From the NCBI GenBank assembly GCA_026826555.1, contig JAKSZT010054568.1:10256085-10320084 (forward strand): a stretch of DNA of 64,000 nucleotides. The letters run 5' to 3'. Of this stretch, positions 47,561 through 59,412 are shown piece after piece; position 1 is the stretch's first letter; each line of letters opens with the position of its first letter. Source of the DNA: Tolypeutes matacus (Eukaryota > Chordata > Mammalia > Cingulata > Chlamyphoridae). The notes under the pieces are model-generated. The model had not been told where the DNA came from. It saw only the letters and a program-made list of their open reading frames with translations, and searched no databases. A program made the position numbers and the translations under genes.

Positions 47561-48167
47561 GCAGTTTGCTTCTATTTCTCCCCTCCCATATTTTTAGCTG
47601 CTGTTACAGTCAGTTATCTTTTAAAGTGAAATGGATAATAAGGAAAATATTTTACATTTACCCTTGCAGGTGCTATTTTTTTGTGCTCTTCATCCCTTTA
47701 TGTAGGCCCACATTTTCATCTAGTATCTTTTTCCTTTGGTTTGTAGGTCTTCTTTTAACATTTCTTGCAGTGCAGTTATACTGGTCGTTTATTCTTTCAG
47801 TCTTTGTTTGTTTGAGAAAGTCTTTGTTTCTACAGTTTACAGACATTACTTACCCTGCTCCATCTGCTGTCATCCTTACCCTATTTCTCATGTATTAATA
47901 TGTGTTTTTCCTCTGGTTGCTTTTAAGATTTTCTCTTTGTAACTGGTTTAATCAGTGTAATTTTGATAATCCCTGGTGTAGTTTTCTTCAAAATTCTTGT
48001 ATGTGTGTGGTTTATTAAGCTTCCTGGTTGTTTGACTTTATAGTTTCCATCAAATTTGGGAAAATTTTTATTATTGTTTCATCAGATTTTCTCCTGTGTT
48101 TTCTTATAAATGTTTTATAGTTTTACATTTTTTCTTCCTACCTCTATCCCTTTCTGGACTTCATATT

Positions 48168-48201
<34 letters not shown>

Positions 48202-48202
48202 C
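48168..48202. repeat. AT-GT compound microsatellite
   Basis: About eleven AT units pass into GT units within the old antisense L1. Confidence 0.9.
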
Positions 48203-48459
48203 ACATGTTTGAAAAATTGTCTCACAACTCACTGATGCTCTGCATTTATCTCTTTATTTATTTACTTCAATTTCCTCATTTCTTTGTGTTTTGTTTTGGA
48301 TAGTTTTTATTGCTGTGTTTTGCAGTGCACTCATATTATTTTTCTAATGTCTAATCAGTTTGTATAACCAGTGCATTGTTCACTTCAAACATTTTTGTTT
48401 TCATCTCTAAAATTTCTATTTTTTTTTTATAAACTCTATGTCTCTAATAAACTTTAGTT

Positions 48460-48760
48460 ATTTTTTTTTATTAAAGAAGTCATGGGTTTATAGAACAATC
48501 ATGCATAAAATACAGGATTCCCATATACCACCCCACCCAATACCTTGCATTGATATGAACATTTATTGCAATTGGTGATAGTGATTTTTTTATTATTGTT
48601 TGCTATTTTTTAACAGTAGTTACCTTTATTACAATTGATGAAAGATTATTAAAATAGTTCTACCATCCATTATTTACATTAGGTGTATTTTTCCCGTTAT
48701 TACCACCTTGTATTATTATTGCGTATTTGCCATAATTCATGAAAGAACATTCTTGTACTT
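48460..48760 (-). mobile_element. L1 3'-end fragment within the old L1
   Basis: The text ATGCATAAAATACAGGATTC and ATTAGGTGTATTTTTCCCGT is a diverged version of the 3' UTR at 45745-46263. The more diverged state suggests an earlier insertion. I could not fix the target duplication. Confidence 0.55.
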
Positions 48761-49719
48761 CTTATAAACCTATAAAACATGTTATATAGTTTTAATCCAT
48801 TTTTAAACATTCTTCTGCTTTTTCTAACATCTTTATCATTTCTGGGCAAGTTTTTAGTCATTTTTCTCCTCATTATCATAGTTTCTGTTTTTTTGTATGC
48901 TTGGTGATTTTTGATTAGATACATTTTTATACTGCATATTTTTGTAAATATTCTTAAGCTTTTTTCTAGGGCACAGTTAGTTCACTTATAAAGAGTTTAA
49001 TCCTTTTGCTTCGTGGTTTTCAAATTTTGCTGCTTGAGACTTCAGAGGAAGTGTTCCTTCTAGGGGCTAATTATTTCCCACTCCTGAGGCAAGACTTTTA
49101 TGTGCTCTACCCAAAGCCCAGGTATCTTGACGTTTTCCCACCTGTATTAGTGGAACGCTGTTTCCTCTTTTCCTAGTTCTTTCTCTAACCTCCTACATAT
49201 ACCTGGGTCTGCACTGGACTGAGTATTTGACGGGGCCCCTATGCGGTGCTTCAGAGTCCTCTTTGTCTGCAGCTCTCTCCTCTCTGGAGCTTTGTTCTGC
49301 ATACTCTGTCTCTTTTGTTTTCCTGGAATCCCGCTCTTTCCTCAATCCAGGAAGTCCCCAGGTCTCTGCTTAGATACCCTGTCTTGTCTTGTGCAGTGGC
49401 CTGGGAACTTTCTCAAGGCGGTAGGCTCGGGAAATCTTAGGGCCCCTCTCATTTGTTCCCGCCTTTCAGTGATCACTGCTCCTCATTGTCTGGTAGCCAC
49501 TGGTTTTTCACTTTTTAGTTGTTTCAGGCTGGATGTTCAGTCCAGTCTGTGTTGCTTCATCTCGTCTGAAGTCGAAGTCTCTCTCGAACTGTGTATTTCA
49601 TGTTTTCTGAAACTGTGGGAGGAAGTCATGTTAAGGAATTTAGGGTTGATTATTTTTCCCCCAGGACACTTGACTTGGTAATCATACTACCCGGATACTT
49701 TTCCAAAGTCCACAGTATA

Positions 49720-50420
49720 GCAGTGCCTTAAAAAAATGTTGTATTGGTATATAACCTACATATAGGAAAGTGCACAGATTAAGGTGTCCTACTGAACGGA
49801 CTTTCATAGAATGAGCAGGCCATGCCCAAGGAGCTAGCACTCAGAAAAGAAACGGTACATTACTGTTACCTTAGTTTGGGTTCCCAGAAGTATATCCTCA
49901 GCCTAAGCTATTAGTATAAGTTGTTTATGTGGAGAGTGATTCCTCCAAGCAACAGTGGGGAAGGAAGAGAAGAGAGAGAAGAAACAGGAGCCAGTACTGG
50001 CGTATCAGAAACAGTTGACATTCGTCGGCTGGTGCTCTGTCTTGGAGATGTCGGACGTGAGGTGAGCAGGCTGGCGATGCTTACCTGCCGTCTCGTGGCC
50101 TGTGTTGTTTACGGGCAGGGCACACGGGGTCAATGCCTTCCTCTTCCAGCATAGCTGAGCGTGCTGGCGAGGTGGAGGAAGCCCTGGGCAAGCCTTGGGT
50201 GCCTCAGTGGGAGGCTCGCTGACCCGTGAGAACTGCAGGGATAGGGGTTGCCGGGCTGCCCTGACTTCAGAGGGCTCTCGTTCAACTTTCTTGATTTTTG
50301 TTCCTTTATATAAATGGAATTAAATTATTATACACTCTTGAATGTAGCTTTTCCCCTCAGTATTATGTTTGTGACATCATCCACGTTGCGGTTAGCCTTT
50401 GTTCCCTCGTTCTCCTTTTG
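49720..50420 (-). mobile_element. Antisense L1, left part, split by other repeats
   Basis: GTATATAACCTACATATAGG ... (49747) and TTTATATAAATGGAATTAAA (50305) are antisense L1 3' text. An LTR-like or MER-like piece (49862-50270) interrupts it. The host resumes at about 51430. Confidence 0.5.
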
Positions 50421-51429
50421 TGAATCTGCTACCATATGGGCTGTGGGAACCTCAGATTCCGCCATAGCATCTCACATCAGCTGCTGATCTAGCAGAAATT
50501 TCTGTGAGCAGCTGCAGAGACTGCAAGAGTACAGTCCAGTTCAGCTCCTACTGACCACCTGGAGTGAGGCCAGGCCCGCAGGCTCAGGTAGTTCTCTGTG
50601 AGCCTGCCTTTCACTTACCAGTTGCAAGTTTGGGGACCCAGGCCATTTGCACTTCTGACCAACTGGCTACAAATTTGGGGTTCCTACCACCCTCTCAGTT
50701 TTTTTTTTTTAAGATTTATTTTTATTTACTGTCCCCCACCTTGTTGTTTGCACTCGCTGTCTGCTCTCTGTGTCCATTTGCTGTGTGCTCTCTGTATCTG
50801 CTCGTCTGCTCTTTAGGAGGCACCAGCAACCCAACCTGGGACCTCCCATGTGGGAGAGAGGCGCCTAATCACTTGAGCCACCTCAGCTCCCCTGCTCAGT
50901 TTTGATCATTCTCTAGAACAACTTGCAGAACTCACTAAGGGCATTATACTTATATAATGATGGTTTTATTATAGTAAAATGATCCAAATAAGGAGACGCC
51001 AAGAGAACAGACTTAGAGGGTGAGATCTGGGAGGGTCTTAACATGCCAGCCCTGTGTCCTCTTCAGATGGAATCAGAACGTGGCACAAAGATGGTATCAG
51101 TGGTGGAAGCGTCGTGGCTTCATGTGTCCCGAGTTTATATGGGGTCTTGCTACTGATGCATGATTGCTAGAATTAATGCCTGCCTGGTGGAACTTAATCC
51201 CAGAGGTTGGGGAGGTGGGCTGATGTGACCTGGTCCAAAGCCCCACCCCCCAGCCACATGGTGGGTCTTGCTAGGGGGCCCAGCCCCCACTCTGAACCTG
51301 CAGGTTGTTGGCATATGAGCCGTCAGGTATGGTCTGGGCCCCCCAAAGAACAAAAGACTCCAACACAGAATTCCGCAGACTTGGGTAGTTTCCCCAGGAA
51401 CTGAGGACAAGGACCTGCCGAGCTTCCCG
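50421..51429. mobile_element. Ancient LTR-like element, unnamed
   Basis: It separates two halves of one antisense L1 and carries the block AACTTGCAGAACTCACTAAG with a GGTTTTATTATAGTAAAATG run, and later CAAAGAACAAAAGACTCC, phrases I associate with old LTRs. It contains the DAS SINE at 50703-50894. Limits are approximate. Confidence 0.4.
50703..50894 (-). mobile_element. DAS-type SINE inside an LTR-like element
   Basis: The tRNA half lies at 50812-50893 (GGTTGGGTTGCTGGT on the minus strand in the B-box position, slightly decayed), with a linker and A tail. The exact duplication CTCAGTTTT is at 50694-50702 and 50895-50903. Confidence 0.85.
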
Positions 51430-51870
51430 TTATACCACAACTAAACATTATTTATGCATTCTATGTTGATGGACATTTGGATTCCCACCCCTCATTTTTG
51501 CCTGTTGGTAATAGTGCTGCTACTGAGAGTTCTGTACACACCTGTCTTTTGATATGCATATTTCTTAAATGTATACACAGGAGTGGAATTACTGTGTCGT
51601 AGTATATGCCTGAGTTCAACTTTAGGAGATTCTGCCAAATAGTATTTTTAAATTGTTGTACTAGTTTATATTCCCCACAGCAATGTATAAGAATAAATGT
51701 CACTTTACAACCTCACCAATACCTGATGTTAACATTTTTCTCCTCCCATTTTAACTATTCTGGTAGGTATATAGTAGCATTTCATTGTTATTTTAATATG
51801 CATTTTTCTGATGACTGGTGGAGTTCAGAACTTTATAAAAGGATGAAAACATCAAATTAATAGGAATAAG
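51430..51870 (-). mobile_element. Antisense L1, right part
   Basis: TTCTATGTTGATGGACATTTGG-like text begins near 51459 and a decayed minus-strand ORF2 end can be read at 51461-51703. It continues the L1 left at 50420. Confidence 0.6.
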
Positions 51871-52140
51871 TCTAACATAGGATATACCGAATCTCTTCTG
51901 AAAATTATTGAGCTCTATTAAAGAAGATCTAAAGTAATGAAGAATGTGAATATTCTCGCTGTCCTGATTTTGTGATTATCAGGGTAGGCTAAACATTCGC
52001 TATATTAGAAACCATGCATGTGTCTCCAGACCTGGTTTTTCTCCCTAGGTCTGGTTTTTAGAATGTTGGTGATAAACATTTTTCCTGTATGGGAAAAGAC
52101 TGTAACTTTGGGTATCTTTGGTCAACCTTAGGAGATATAG

Positions 52141-52583
52141 CAGGGGGATGGATATGGCTTGGGTAGTTGGGCGTCTGTCTCCCATATGGAGGGACCTGGG
52201 TTTGATCCCTGGGACCTCCTGATAAAAATAAAAAAAAGAAAAATATAGAATGCGCATAGGCCACCAGGCCCCGTGCGCGGGTGAGCTGTCGGGCCCTGTG
52301 AGTGGGTGAGCCACCAGGCCCTGCAAGCCACGTAGCAAAATGATGATGTAATGGGAGAATGACACAAGGGAGAGCCAAGACGAGACGCACTGAAAAACCA
52401 GGAACTAAGGTGGCACAGGTGGTAGTAGGATGCCTCTCTCCCACATCAGAGGTTCCGAATCCCAGTGAAGATAGGGGGAGAAAGATGAGAAGAGAGGGCA
52501 GGAAATGGACACAGAAACAGCAAAAACGGGGAGGCGGGGGCAATGGGTAAAAGTAAATAAATAAATCCTTAAAAAAAATGTAT
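52141..52583 (+). mobile_element. Long compound DAS-type SINE, sense strand
   Basis: It opens GGATATGGCTTGGGTAGTTG with GGGTTTGATCCCTGGG, then a GC-rich linker containing repeated CCACCAGGCCC motifs (52260-52325), then a second degraded tRNA half (52410-52465) and a purine-rich tail. It abuts an L1 3' end of the same orientation at 52584. Confidence 0.78.
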
Positions 52584-52822
52584 AGGGGAGGAAGATATAG
52601 ACTATAGTTAGTGGTAATACTTTGACGATGCTCTTTCATGATTTGTTAACAGATGTTTCACAACAGTGCGGGGTGTTTGTGTGGGTGGGGTGACGTGTGA
52701 GAGCCCTGCATGATGTTATGCATGTTTGTTTTGTAAGTTCACGATGTTTACTGAACACTTATAGTTTATGTATGTTCATGTATGAATGATATACTTCAGT
52801 AAATTGTTAAAAAAAAAACAAT
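52584..52822 (+). mobile_element. L1 3' end, sense, 5'-truncated
   Basis: It contains ATGCATGTTTGTTTTGTAAG and ACTTATAGTTTATGTATGTT and ends in a 10-base A run. It is the sense counterpart of 31793-32055. Confidence 0.75.
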
Positions 52823-54539
52823 GAAATTGGCCATGTTCATAGATTGGAACACTCAGTGATGTGAGCTGATCTGTTTTTCTCTGCATTGCCTGTCAAAATC
52901 GCAGCGTCTGTGTTGAGCTGAGAGCTGAGCAGCACAGGGTCTCCCCAGCATGACAGGTACAAAGGTGACGTGCAGAAAATATTTAAGTTGTTCAAGGATT
53001 TGACTCACTGAACGACTTACTCCTTCTTTCTATGTACTATGTGCTCAATCATTGTTTTCAAGGGCAAATGTGGTAGCCACTATACACTTGATATGAGACA
53101 TTATGTATGTTATGTAACAAAGGCCCTCTCTCAGTAATTACCAGATGAATAATTTAGAAGGTCTGGATTATTTAAGTCTTAAGATTTTTTTGCATTTAAA
53201 CATGGATGGGCAGTATTTTCAAGATCGTGCTGACTGTGGTCTAGAACTTATTTTTCAATAGGAAAGCCTTGCTATTGCTGCGAGGTCATCCCTCATCTTT
53301 CCATTGATTCCCTAAACATTTCTGAAGTCTCTGAAGTCAGTAGCTACTGAGGGTGATCTGCTTACTGTGATTACATGAGAGCGATACAGAAGAGAATATG
53401 GTTCCCTTTTTCAAAGCAGTTAGCCTGAAATGAAACATAATTATGTCATGTATGCTATCGTGGTTTGGCCTTCAGCACCTTAAAGTACTGTATGAACATT
53501 CAAAATGGTGGCAGAGCTCGTAGAAACTATCGCAAATCAAGCTTTACCATTGAATGCAGTACCATTTCTACCTTGAAAATCCACCTCCATTCCAAAGCTG
53601 CAACTAATGTATCAGCTGCAACTAGTTTGGGTTCAGGGCTCATTCTGTTAATTTGCAAACCTCTTATAGTTCCTTCAAGCTCTACTCTTGGTTCGTATTT
53701 ACTGAATGTATTCTAAAAAGGCCATTGTAAATAATGTCTTATAATTTATTTTAATTAGAATCTCTACTTAGTACTAGCCAAGTGAGAGGAAACACTACTA
53801 CCATCTGTCCCATGTTGCTGGCTTCCAGACGAACATCTGGGCTGTGGGAACTTGAATTCTGCTAGATAATGCATAGGTCTGATTTTGTCAAGCTGGCGCA
53901 AGATGAACACACTCTTTGTCACCATTCTGCTGCTGCTTTTCCTGCCAGCCAGCTCTGAAAGATCCTCCTCCAGTTTTTTGAAGCCCACTAAGAGTTCAAT
54001 ACCCTCACTAATGGAAACATTTCATGATTGCCCTGGAATACTTGCAAATATAACAGTTTGCTGTGTTCTGTGTGCTGAAAAAATGTGTTCTCTTCTGTTT
54101 CATTGCATATAGAACAAGAGTAATTGTTCATTTTATGTAATAAATATAAAATGCCATGGGCAAATGAAGCATTTGCTTATTAAGCATTTTAGGAGAAAAA
54201 TTTTCTAAAGACTAGATTTTTCTCAAGAATAATCCCAAATACACACTTTTCCTATAGAAATAATTATTTCTGTGAAGAGTCTGTTTGTCCTGTTTTTAAT
54301 ACATAGCACTTGGAAATAGTGTTGATTTTTCAAAGGCTTATGAAAGATAAAAAAAGAAAAAGATGTGTTGAAAAGAAAAATCAATCCAGTTGTTTATCTG
54401 ACCAGCAAAAAATAAATATAAAACTGCCCTTTTTAAACAATAAGATTCATTATTAAGTAGAACTTCAAGACCAGAAGAGAGACATGAATCATCAGTAGAA
54501 GCTCATATATTTTTAAAAAATTAATCATTTATTTTTATC

Positions 54540-54850
54540 AATGTTGCAAGTTACTCAGTTAACACAAGTTACTAACTACAATAACAACAAATCTGCTTTA
54601 GTCTGCAGTTACAGCTCCCCCCCCCTTCTGGTCATTCCTCAATCTTGAGGGGTTTGGGATGATGTCCACTCTGCTGCTTCCGGCTGAGAAGGGATGTAGA
54701 TATTATAGGACAGAGGAATGGGATTGTTTTGCTTGCAGTTGAAGATACTCCTTGTTTTTGGGAAGGGGCTGGTCCGTTGTCATCATTTTGTTCATTGTCC
54801 AGGGCAGGCCCGAAGAAGTGGAGAGTAGGAGTTAGCCACATATTTGCTGG
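54540..54850. repeat. Probable old dispersed repeat, unnamed
   Basis: The blocks GGTCATTCCTCAATCTTGAG, CTGCTGCTTCCGGCTGAGAA and GTCCAGGGCAGGCCCGAAGA resemble a mammal-wide repeat I have met elsewhere but cannot name. No coding potential. Confidence 0.4.
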
Positions 54851-55542
54851 TCATCAGGGCTCCACCAACATAAGTCTCTGAGAAATATATTTAGCAGGCA
54901 AATTGAAAATTATAGGTTCAAATAGAAGGAGTAGAAGAATCATGATTAAGGGATTTATAAATGAGTATAACTATGTTATATTGGGGAAATACTGTTCATA
55001 TATTCTCAGGTAGAGCCTGCTGAAGGGGTGTGATTTCATGTGGCCATGTGGCTTGCCTATGGTGTCTGCATGTCCCTGGGGCCCTCAGGGGCACTTGTAT
55101 TTGAAACTTTGTTTACTGTGGCAATTCTTGAAGTCTGGCTGAGACCTGCATAACTGTAACCTCTGAAGTGACCTCCCAACTTACTTTGAAATCTTTTAGC
55201 CATAGGAACTCTATTTTATTTAATATTTTCCCTTTTTAGTCAAGGTCTTTCTTCAAATGCATTACTGATTAACATTTCATAATAATCACTCAGTGCCAGG
55301 GAGGCTCATCCCTGGGAGTCCTGCCTGTGTTGGGGGGAAGGTAGTGAGTTTATTTGCAGAGTTGGCTTAAAGAGAGGTCACACTGGAGCAATAAGGAGCC
55401 AAACTCATATATTTTTAACAAAGGTGGACATTCAAGAGAGGCAGAATTAGAGCATAATCTTCTTCCTACTAGACAATATTAGTAATTATGTGTGTTACTA
55501 CAGAAAATAAACAATGTTGGTAATCTCCAGATTCATTCATTC

Positions 55543-55645
55543 ACTTTTTTTTTTCTCCCATCTTTCAGCTCTAGTCATTCTTGTTTTATTTTTATTTATT
55601 TTTATTTTTTTTCTTTTTTTCTTTTTTTCTTTTTTTATTTGTCTA
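55543..55645. repeat. T-rich low-complexity tract
   Basis: Runs of TTTATTTT and CTTTTTTT repeated several times. The small ORFs over it are hydrophobic artefacts. Confidence 0.85.
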
Positions 55646-56192
55646 GTCATTCTTTATTCATTCTCTTTGCAAGAATATATCTACCAACAGGGTATTCAGC
55701 CTGAATATTTAATTAACTATATGAATTTGAACTAGGAAGAAGCCAGCTGTCATATAATTGATACCATGGTTTAGGCACTGGCTGGGATGAGACAGTATAT
55801 CTCAGTATGCTGTTGCCTTCAGTAGATTTATGTTCCAAAGACACGTGGAAACATTAATACAAATAGTGATTTTAAATGAGTAGAAAATCAGCTACCTGGC
55901 TCTGGTTCATGAATCACCGTGATTCTTTCTTTTATTTTTAATAATAAAAAAGTATATAGCAGCTATCACTGAACCAAGTGCATGCCAGTGCACTGGAAGT
56001 TGCTATAGCTGATAAAAGAACTGAATCATAGATGCCTGGCTTATGTTTCATAAAAGAGAAAGGAACTATTTTATATGCTCTTCTCCAATAGCATTTTTCT
56101 CTGTAGGAAGTCCTGCATAACAAAAGGGAGTTGGGGCACCATTAGGTTTTTTAAAAATTTTGTTTAATTTAACCATCTCATTCGTTTGTTCA

Positions 56193-56265
56193 TTCATCAT
56201 TCAAAATTTTTATTGAAGTATGTCATTTATACATGAACATACATAAACAATAAGTATAGCATTCA
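56193..56265 (-). mobile_element. Very short L1 3' end, antisense
   Basis: TTTTTATTGAAGTATGTCAT followed by TACATGAACATACATAAAC is the last 70 or so bases of the same L1 3' UTR. Extreme 5' truncation is usual for L1. Confidence 0.6.
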
Positions 56266-56484
56266 TTCCCCTTTGTTAAATACCTTTTATATGCCAGAAA
56301 AAGGAAGGTCTTTTCATATATTATAGTTTGTAAATCCTCATCGTATACAAAAGGGAAATCTGAAGATTAAAAACCTTAATTACATCTGTAAAGGTAATTT
56401 AGTTTCTTTTTTCACTTGGGAACATCTATGCCTGTGTTTTTATCAGAATTAACTTCATGCATTTCTTTTAATGACTGAGTTGGC

Positions 56485-56570
56485 ATCGGAGTGCGGAAAC
56501 TGAAGTTCAGAAATATTAAATAAATTGCTCGGGATCACACAGCTGGTTCAGGCCTTTGGGTGGAAGCGCT
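56485..56570 (-). mobile_element. MIR SINE fragment
   Basis: GCGGAAACTGAAGTTCAGAA and CGGGATCACACAGCTGGTTC. Antisense MIR core. Confidence 0.6.
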
Positions 56571-56581
56571 CACAAAACCCC

Positions 56582-56685
56582 GTGTGATGATATGAATGTT
56601 TGTTTTGTAAGCTCACAACTTATGCTATACACTTACTGTTTATGGATGTTCATGTATGAATGATAAAACTCAATTAAAAAAAGTT
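56582..56685 (+). mobile_element. Short L1 3' end, sense
   Basis: GAATGTTTGTTTTGTAAGCT ... TGTTCATGTATGAATGATAA then an A run: about 100 bases of the same 3' UTR in the opposite orientation to 56193-56265. Confidence 0.65.
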
Positions 56686-56825
56686 GTGGGAGAATCTGAA
56701 CCATTAATCCTTTAGCTCTGTCACCCTGGAAGCCAGCATGGAATGGCATTTGGTGGAGCAGATTGCTTAGGGCTCGCTGTTTACTGTGAATCGCATCCCT
56801 GATGGGTGACGTGCCCCTGAGGAGC

Positions 56826-56879
56826 TGACAGTGAGCTGGAAGGACCTGCCACTGACAGTGAGCTGGAAGGGCCTGCCAC
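56826..56879. repeat. 27-bp tandem duplication
   Basis: Two adjacent 27-base units starting TGACAGTGAGCTGGAAGG, differing at one base (A/G). They lie inside a 161-codon minus-strand ORF of unknown status and add nine residues to it. Confidence 0.9.
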
Positions 56880-57574
56880 AGCCTTTCCTCAGTGGTGCCC
56901 GGCCTGGCTCCCGAGGGGCCCTGAGAGCTGCGCCTGTGCAGTTGCTGAGACGCTCTTGGGGGCACGAGGCCTCTTCCTCAGCTAGGCAGGGCAGCTCCTG
57001 CGCCCCTGTACTTGTCTCAGGCTCCTTGCGTTTGGAAGAACTACTTTCCGGAGTCCTCTGTAAATTCTTTGTGGGCTGCTGCAGCTCCCACTGCGAATAG
57101 CCACTGCTGCCAGCTGACGGTCCCTGTCTGCAGACAGACACCGAGTGTGGCCTGGAGTCCTCGGAGCTGTATGTTTGGTTGAGGTTAATCCCTGCTAGGG
57201 ATTGCAGAGTGATGAAATGGACTTTGAAACTAATTCTCTTGTCTTCGGCCACATCACAGCTGCTTCACCTTGCTCTGTTTTACCCTGGGAGCTCACAGCT
57301 GCTTTATTTTCCCTTACCCTTGAATGCTAGGCAGCCTGTGGTAGAACACGCTTTGGCAGCATCTGGGGCACTGCAGCAAGGCCACCCAACTTTCCCCTCT
57401 CTTTTTAATACAAGTTTTTCCCTAGAAATTCCCACGAGATAGGTTCTTCTTGATCATTTGGGAGCTTGTGTGGCATACAGAATTGTGGTGCCATTTTTTT
57501 TTTTAAACTTTGAGCCAGTTGAAGAGAGATTTTATGAATTGTTTTACTTTCCTCCTCCTCTTATTTTTTTCCAG

Positions 57575-57677
57575 GAAGCCTCCTGTCAGCGAGTCTCATT
57601 GGAGAATGTTGCTGCAAGACATGTTAGCTATGCAGCGGGACGTTTACACGTGCCTCGATTCTGATGCGTGCTACGAG
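57575..57677 (+). CDS. NBAS: NBAS internal exon 8 of 9
   Basis: The exon is 103 nt: one base completing lysine, then 34 codons starting KPPVSESHWRMLLQDM and ending CLDSDACYE, phase 0 at the end. The acceptor is TTTTTTTCCAG and the donor GAG|GTAACT. The first full codon is lysine (AAG), where my recollection of the human protein has glutamine; this is a plausible lineage substitution and not a defect. The upstream intron is the largest in the window and mostly repeats. Skipping would break the frame. Confidence 0.96.
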
Positions 57678-58079
57678 GTAACTGTTTCGGTAGTTGCAGT
57701 TCATTTATTGGACTTGGGTGAGGACCATAAGCTTCCCTGTCAGCAGTAGTATTGAGTAACAGCTAATACCTGGTGAGGGCTTCATAGTTCCTTGAGCACT
57801 TCTGTGCCTAATCTGCTACTTCTCTATCTTGGTTCATGCAATACCTATTTAGTGGGTGAAGCCTCGGCTAGAAAATTCTGAGTCACACTTGGCGCCTCTT
57901 CCACTCCCTGGTTCTGATAGTCGTTGAACCTGTTGGCTGTACCTGAGATGTACCTTTCGCATCAGTCTGTCTCTTTCCCCTCCACTACTCCAGTTGTCAT
58001 CATCTCTGGTAGTCTGCAGCAGTCTTCTAACTTGTCTCGACTCCCTTTTCTCTTTCTCGTTCACACTGATTCAGAGTAG

Positions 58080-58480
58080 TCTTTTGAAACAAGCCTTTCA
58101 TGGCCATCCCTCCTTAAAATCTGTTACTTGTTCCAGATAGCAATCAGGAAGTAGCCATACTTTTTAGCAGGGCCTAGAAAACCAGAACAGATTCCAGCCT
58201 CCCGCCATGTACCTGATGGTCCAGCTCCATCAGGTCTTCCACTAGTCCTTCTTGCACCTGCTTTCATGGTTGTGACTTTATGTGCAGGATCCCCCTTCCC
58301 TGGAATGTCTGTCTTTCCATGACTTCAGGAATGACACAGCTTTCCTCTATGGGGCCTTCCTTCAAAATGCACTTATTTGTTTATATGTGTGTTCCTTCCA
58401 TTTGGTTGGAGCTTCAAGGTGGTCATTATCATATCATGCTCATCCCCCAATGTGTTAGAATGTCTGAAACATAAAGGATA
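58080..58480 (+). mobile_element. L2 LINE 3' end
   Basis: CTTCCCTGGAATGTCTGTCT, ATGGGGCCTTCCTTC and TTAGAATGTCTGAAACATAA are L2-like. It lies 400 bp after exon 8. Confidence 0.6.
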
Positions 58481-59344
58481 CTTAAGAACTGGTTGTTCAT
58501 TGACTAGGAGTACAACCCAGGGGGACTTGGTCATTCTTTTGGAAGCTGTGTGTATTACCCTTAAATTATCCCTGGTTTACATAGAAAAATCATCCAACCA
58601 ACCCACTTTGAATGATATGCAGTCTAAAAGAGGTTTCTAATTGGAATTTTGTTAAATAAGCCAGTTGCAAATTCCTATAGAGTATTTCTTGTGCCCCTCT
58701 GCTCAGATATCACAGAGTGCGACTTATGTGTGAAATGAGAGTTGTAAAATTGGTCTCTATTTTGTGTAATTATTTGGTGTTTTTAATTCAAGCTGATTTT
58801 ACCAGAAGAGCTGGATTTTTAAAAAAATTTTAAAGAGATTGTTGTGAAATCCATGGTTGCCTATTGAATTTCAGGTTTTTAAATGCTTGGATGAGTGTTC
58901 CTTTTGATGAGTCCGTGTCAGGACATGTGTGCTGCCAGAAGCTTCTCTTTTTATATCTAACGTGAAACTTAAATTCCATTTCAGGAGAAAATAATCTGTA
59001 TGCACACAGGTTCTAAAACCTGTCATTAGTGCGTTTGAAGCAGTGTTTTTAAGTTAGAGTGGCATTACTTTGGTGTTTTCCTTTTCTGAATCCATTGGAA
59101 AAATGGCAATAAGTACATTATACTTGTACTTGCTCCTGTGTGGCGTGATCTGTCACAGTGACTCGACACATTAATATCTTTATTCTTTTATATTTTAAAG
59201 TCTTTTAATTAGATTTTGATATTTTAATGACTTCTGGTCATCAGTCTCTCTCCCTTGAATAGACATTTGAAAGCATTTTATAACAATTTAGAAAAGGTTC
59301 TAGAAGAAGCCAGTATACATTTGACAAAGTTAAATTTTCAAATA

Positions 59345-59412
59345 GTATTTTAGAGCACCGGCTTCCCACATATGAGGTCCTGGGTTCAATCTCTGGCCTC
59401 GGTACCTCAAAT
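59345..59412 (+). mobile_element. DAS-type SINE fragment
   Basis: Only AGCACCGGCTTCCCACATAT ... GGGTTCAATCTCTGG remains, with no 5' A-box portion and no clear tail. It matches the second unit at 38934-38993. Confidence 0.65.

Larger units (their letters stand above)
47630..49700 (-). mobile_element. Old L1 3' region, antisense, second copy
   Basis: The order of blocks matches 1-1430 and 3222-4527: AACATTTCTTGCAGTGCAG, GAGAAAGTCTTTGTTTCTAC, TCTGATGCTC-like text, then a CT-rich end near 49250-49340. It carries an AT/GT microsatellite (48168-48202) and a further L1 3'-end insert at about 48460-48760. Confidence 0.55.
44757..57574 (+). other. NBAS intron, 12,818 nt
   Basis: About two thirds is the L1, LTR-like and SINE sequence listed separately. 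Nothing is identified in 52823-53464, 54113-54539, 54851-55542 and 55646-56192. 53764-53988 and 56767-57252 are open on the minus strand (74 and 161 codons) without recognised motifs. Confidence 0.6.

Noticed and set aside
52058..52639. 193-codon minus-strand ORF
   Set aside because: It covers the compound SINE and part of the L1 3' end, so it is an artefact of repeats.
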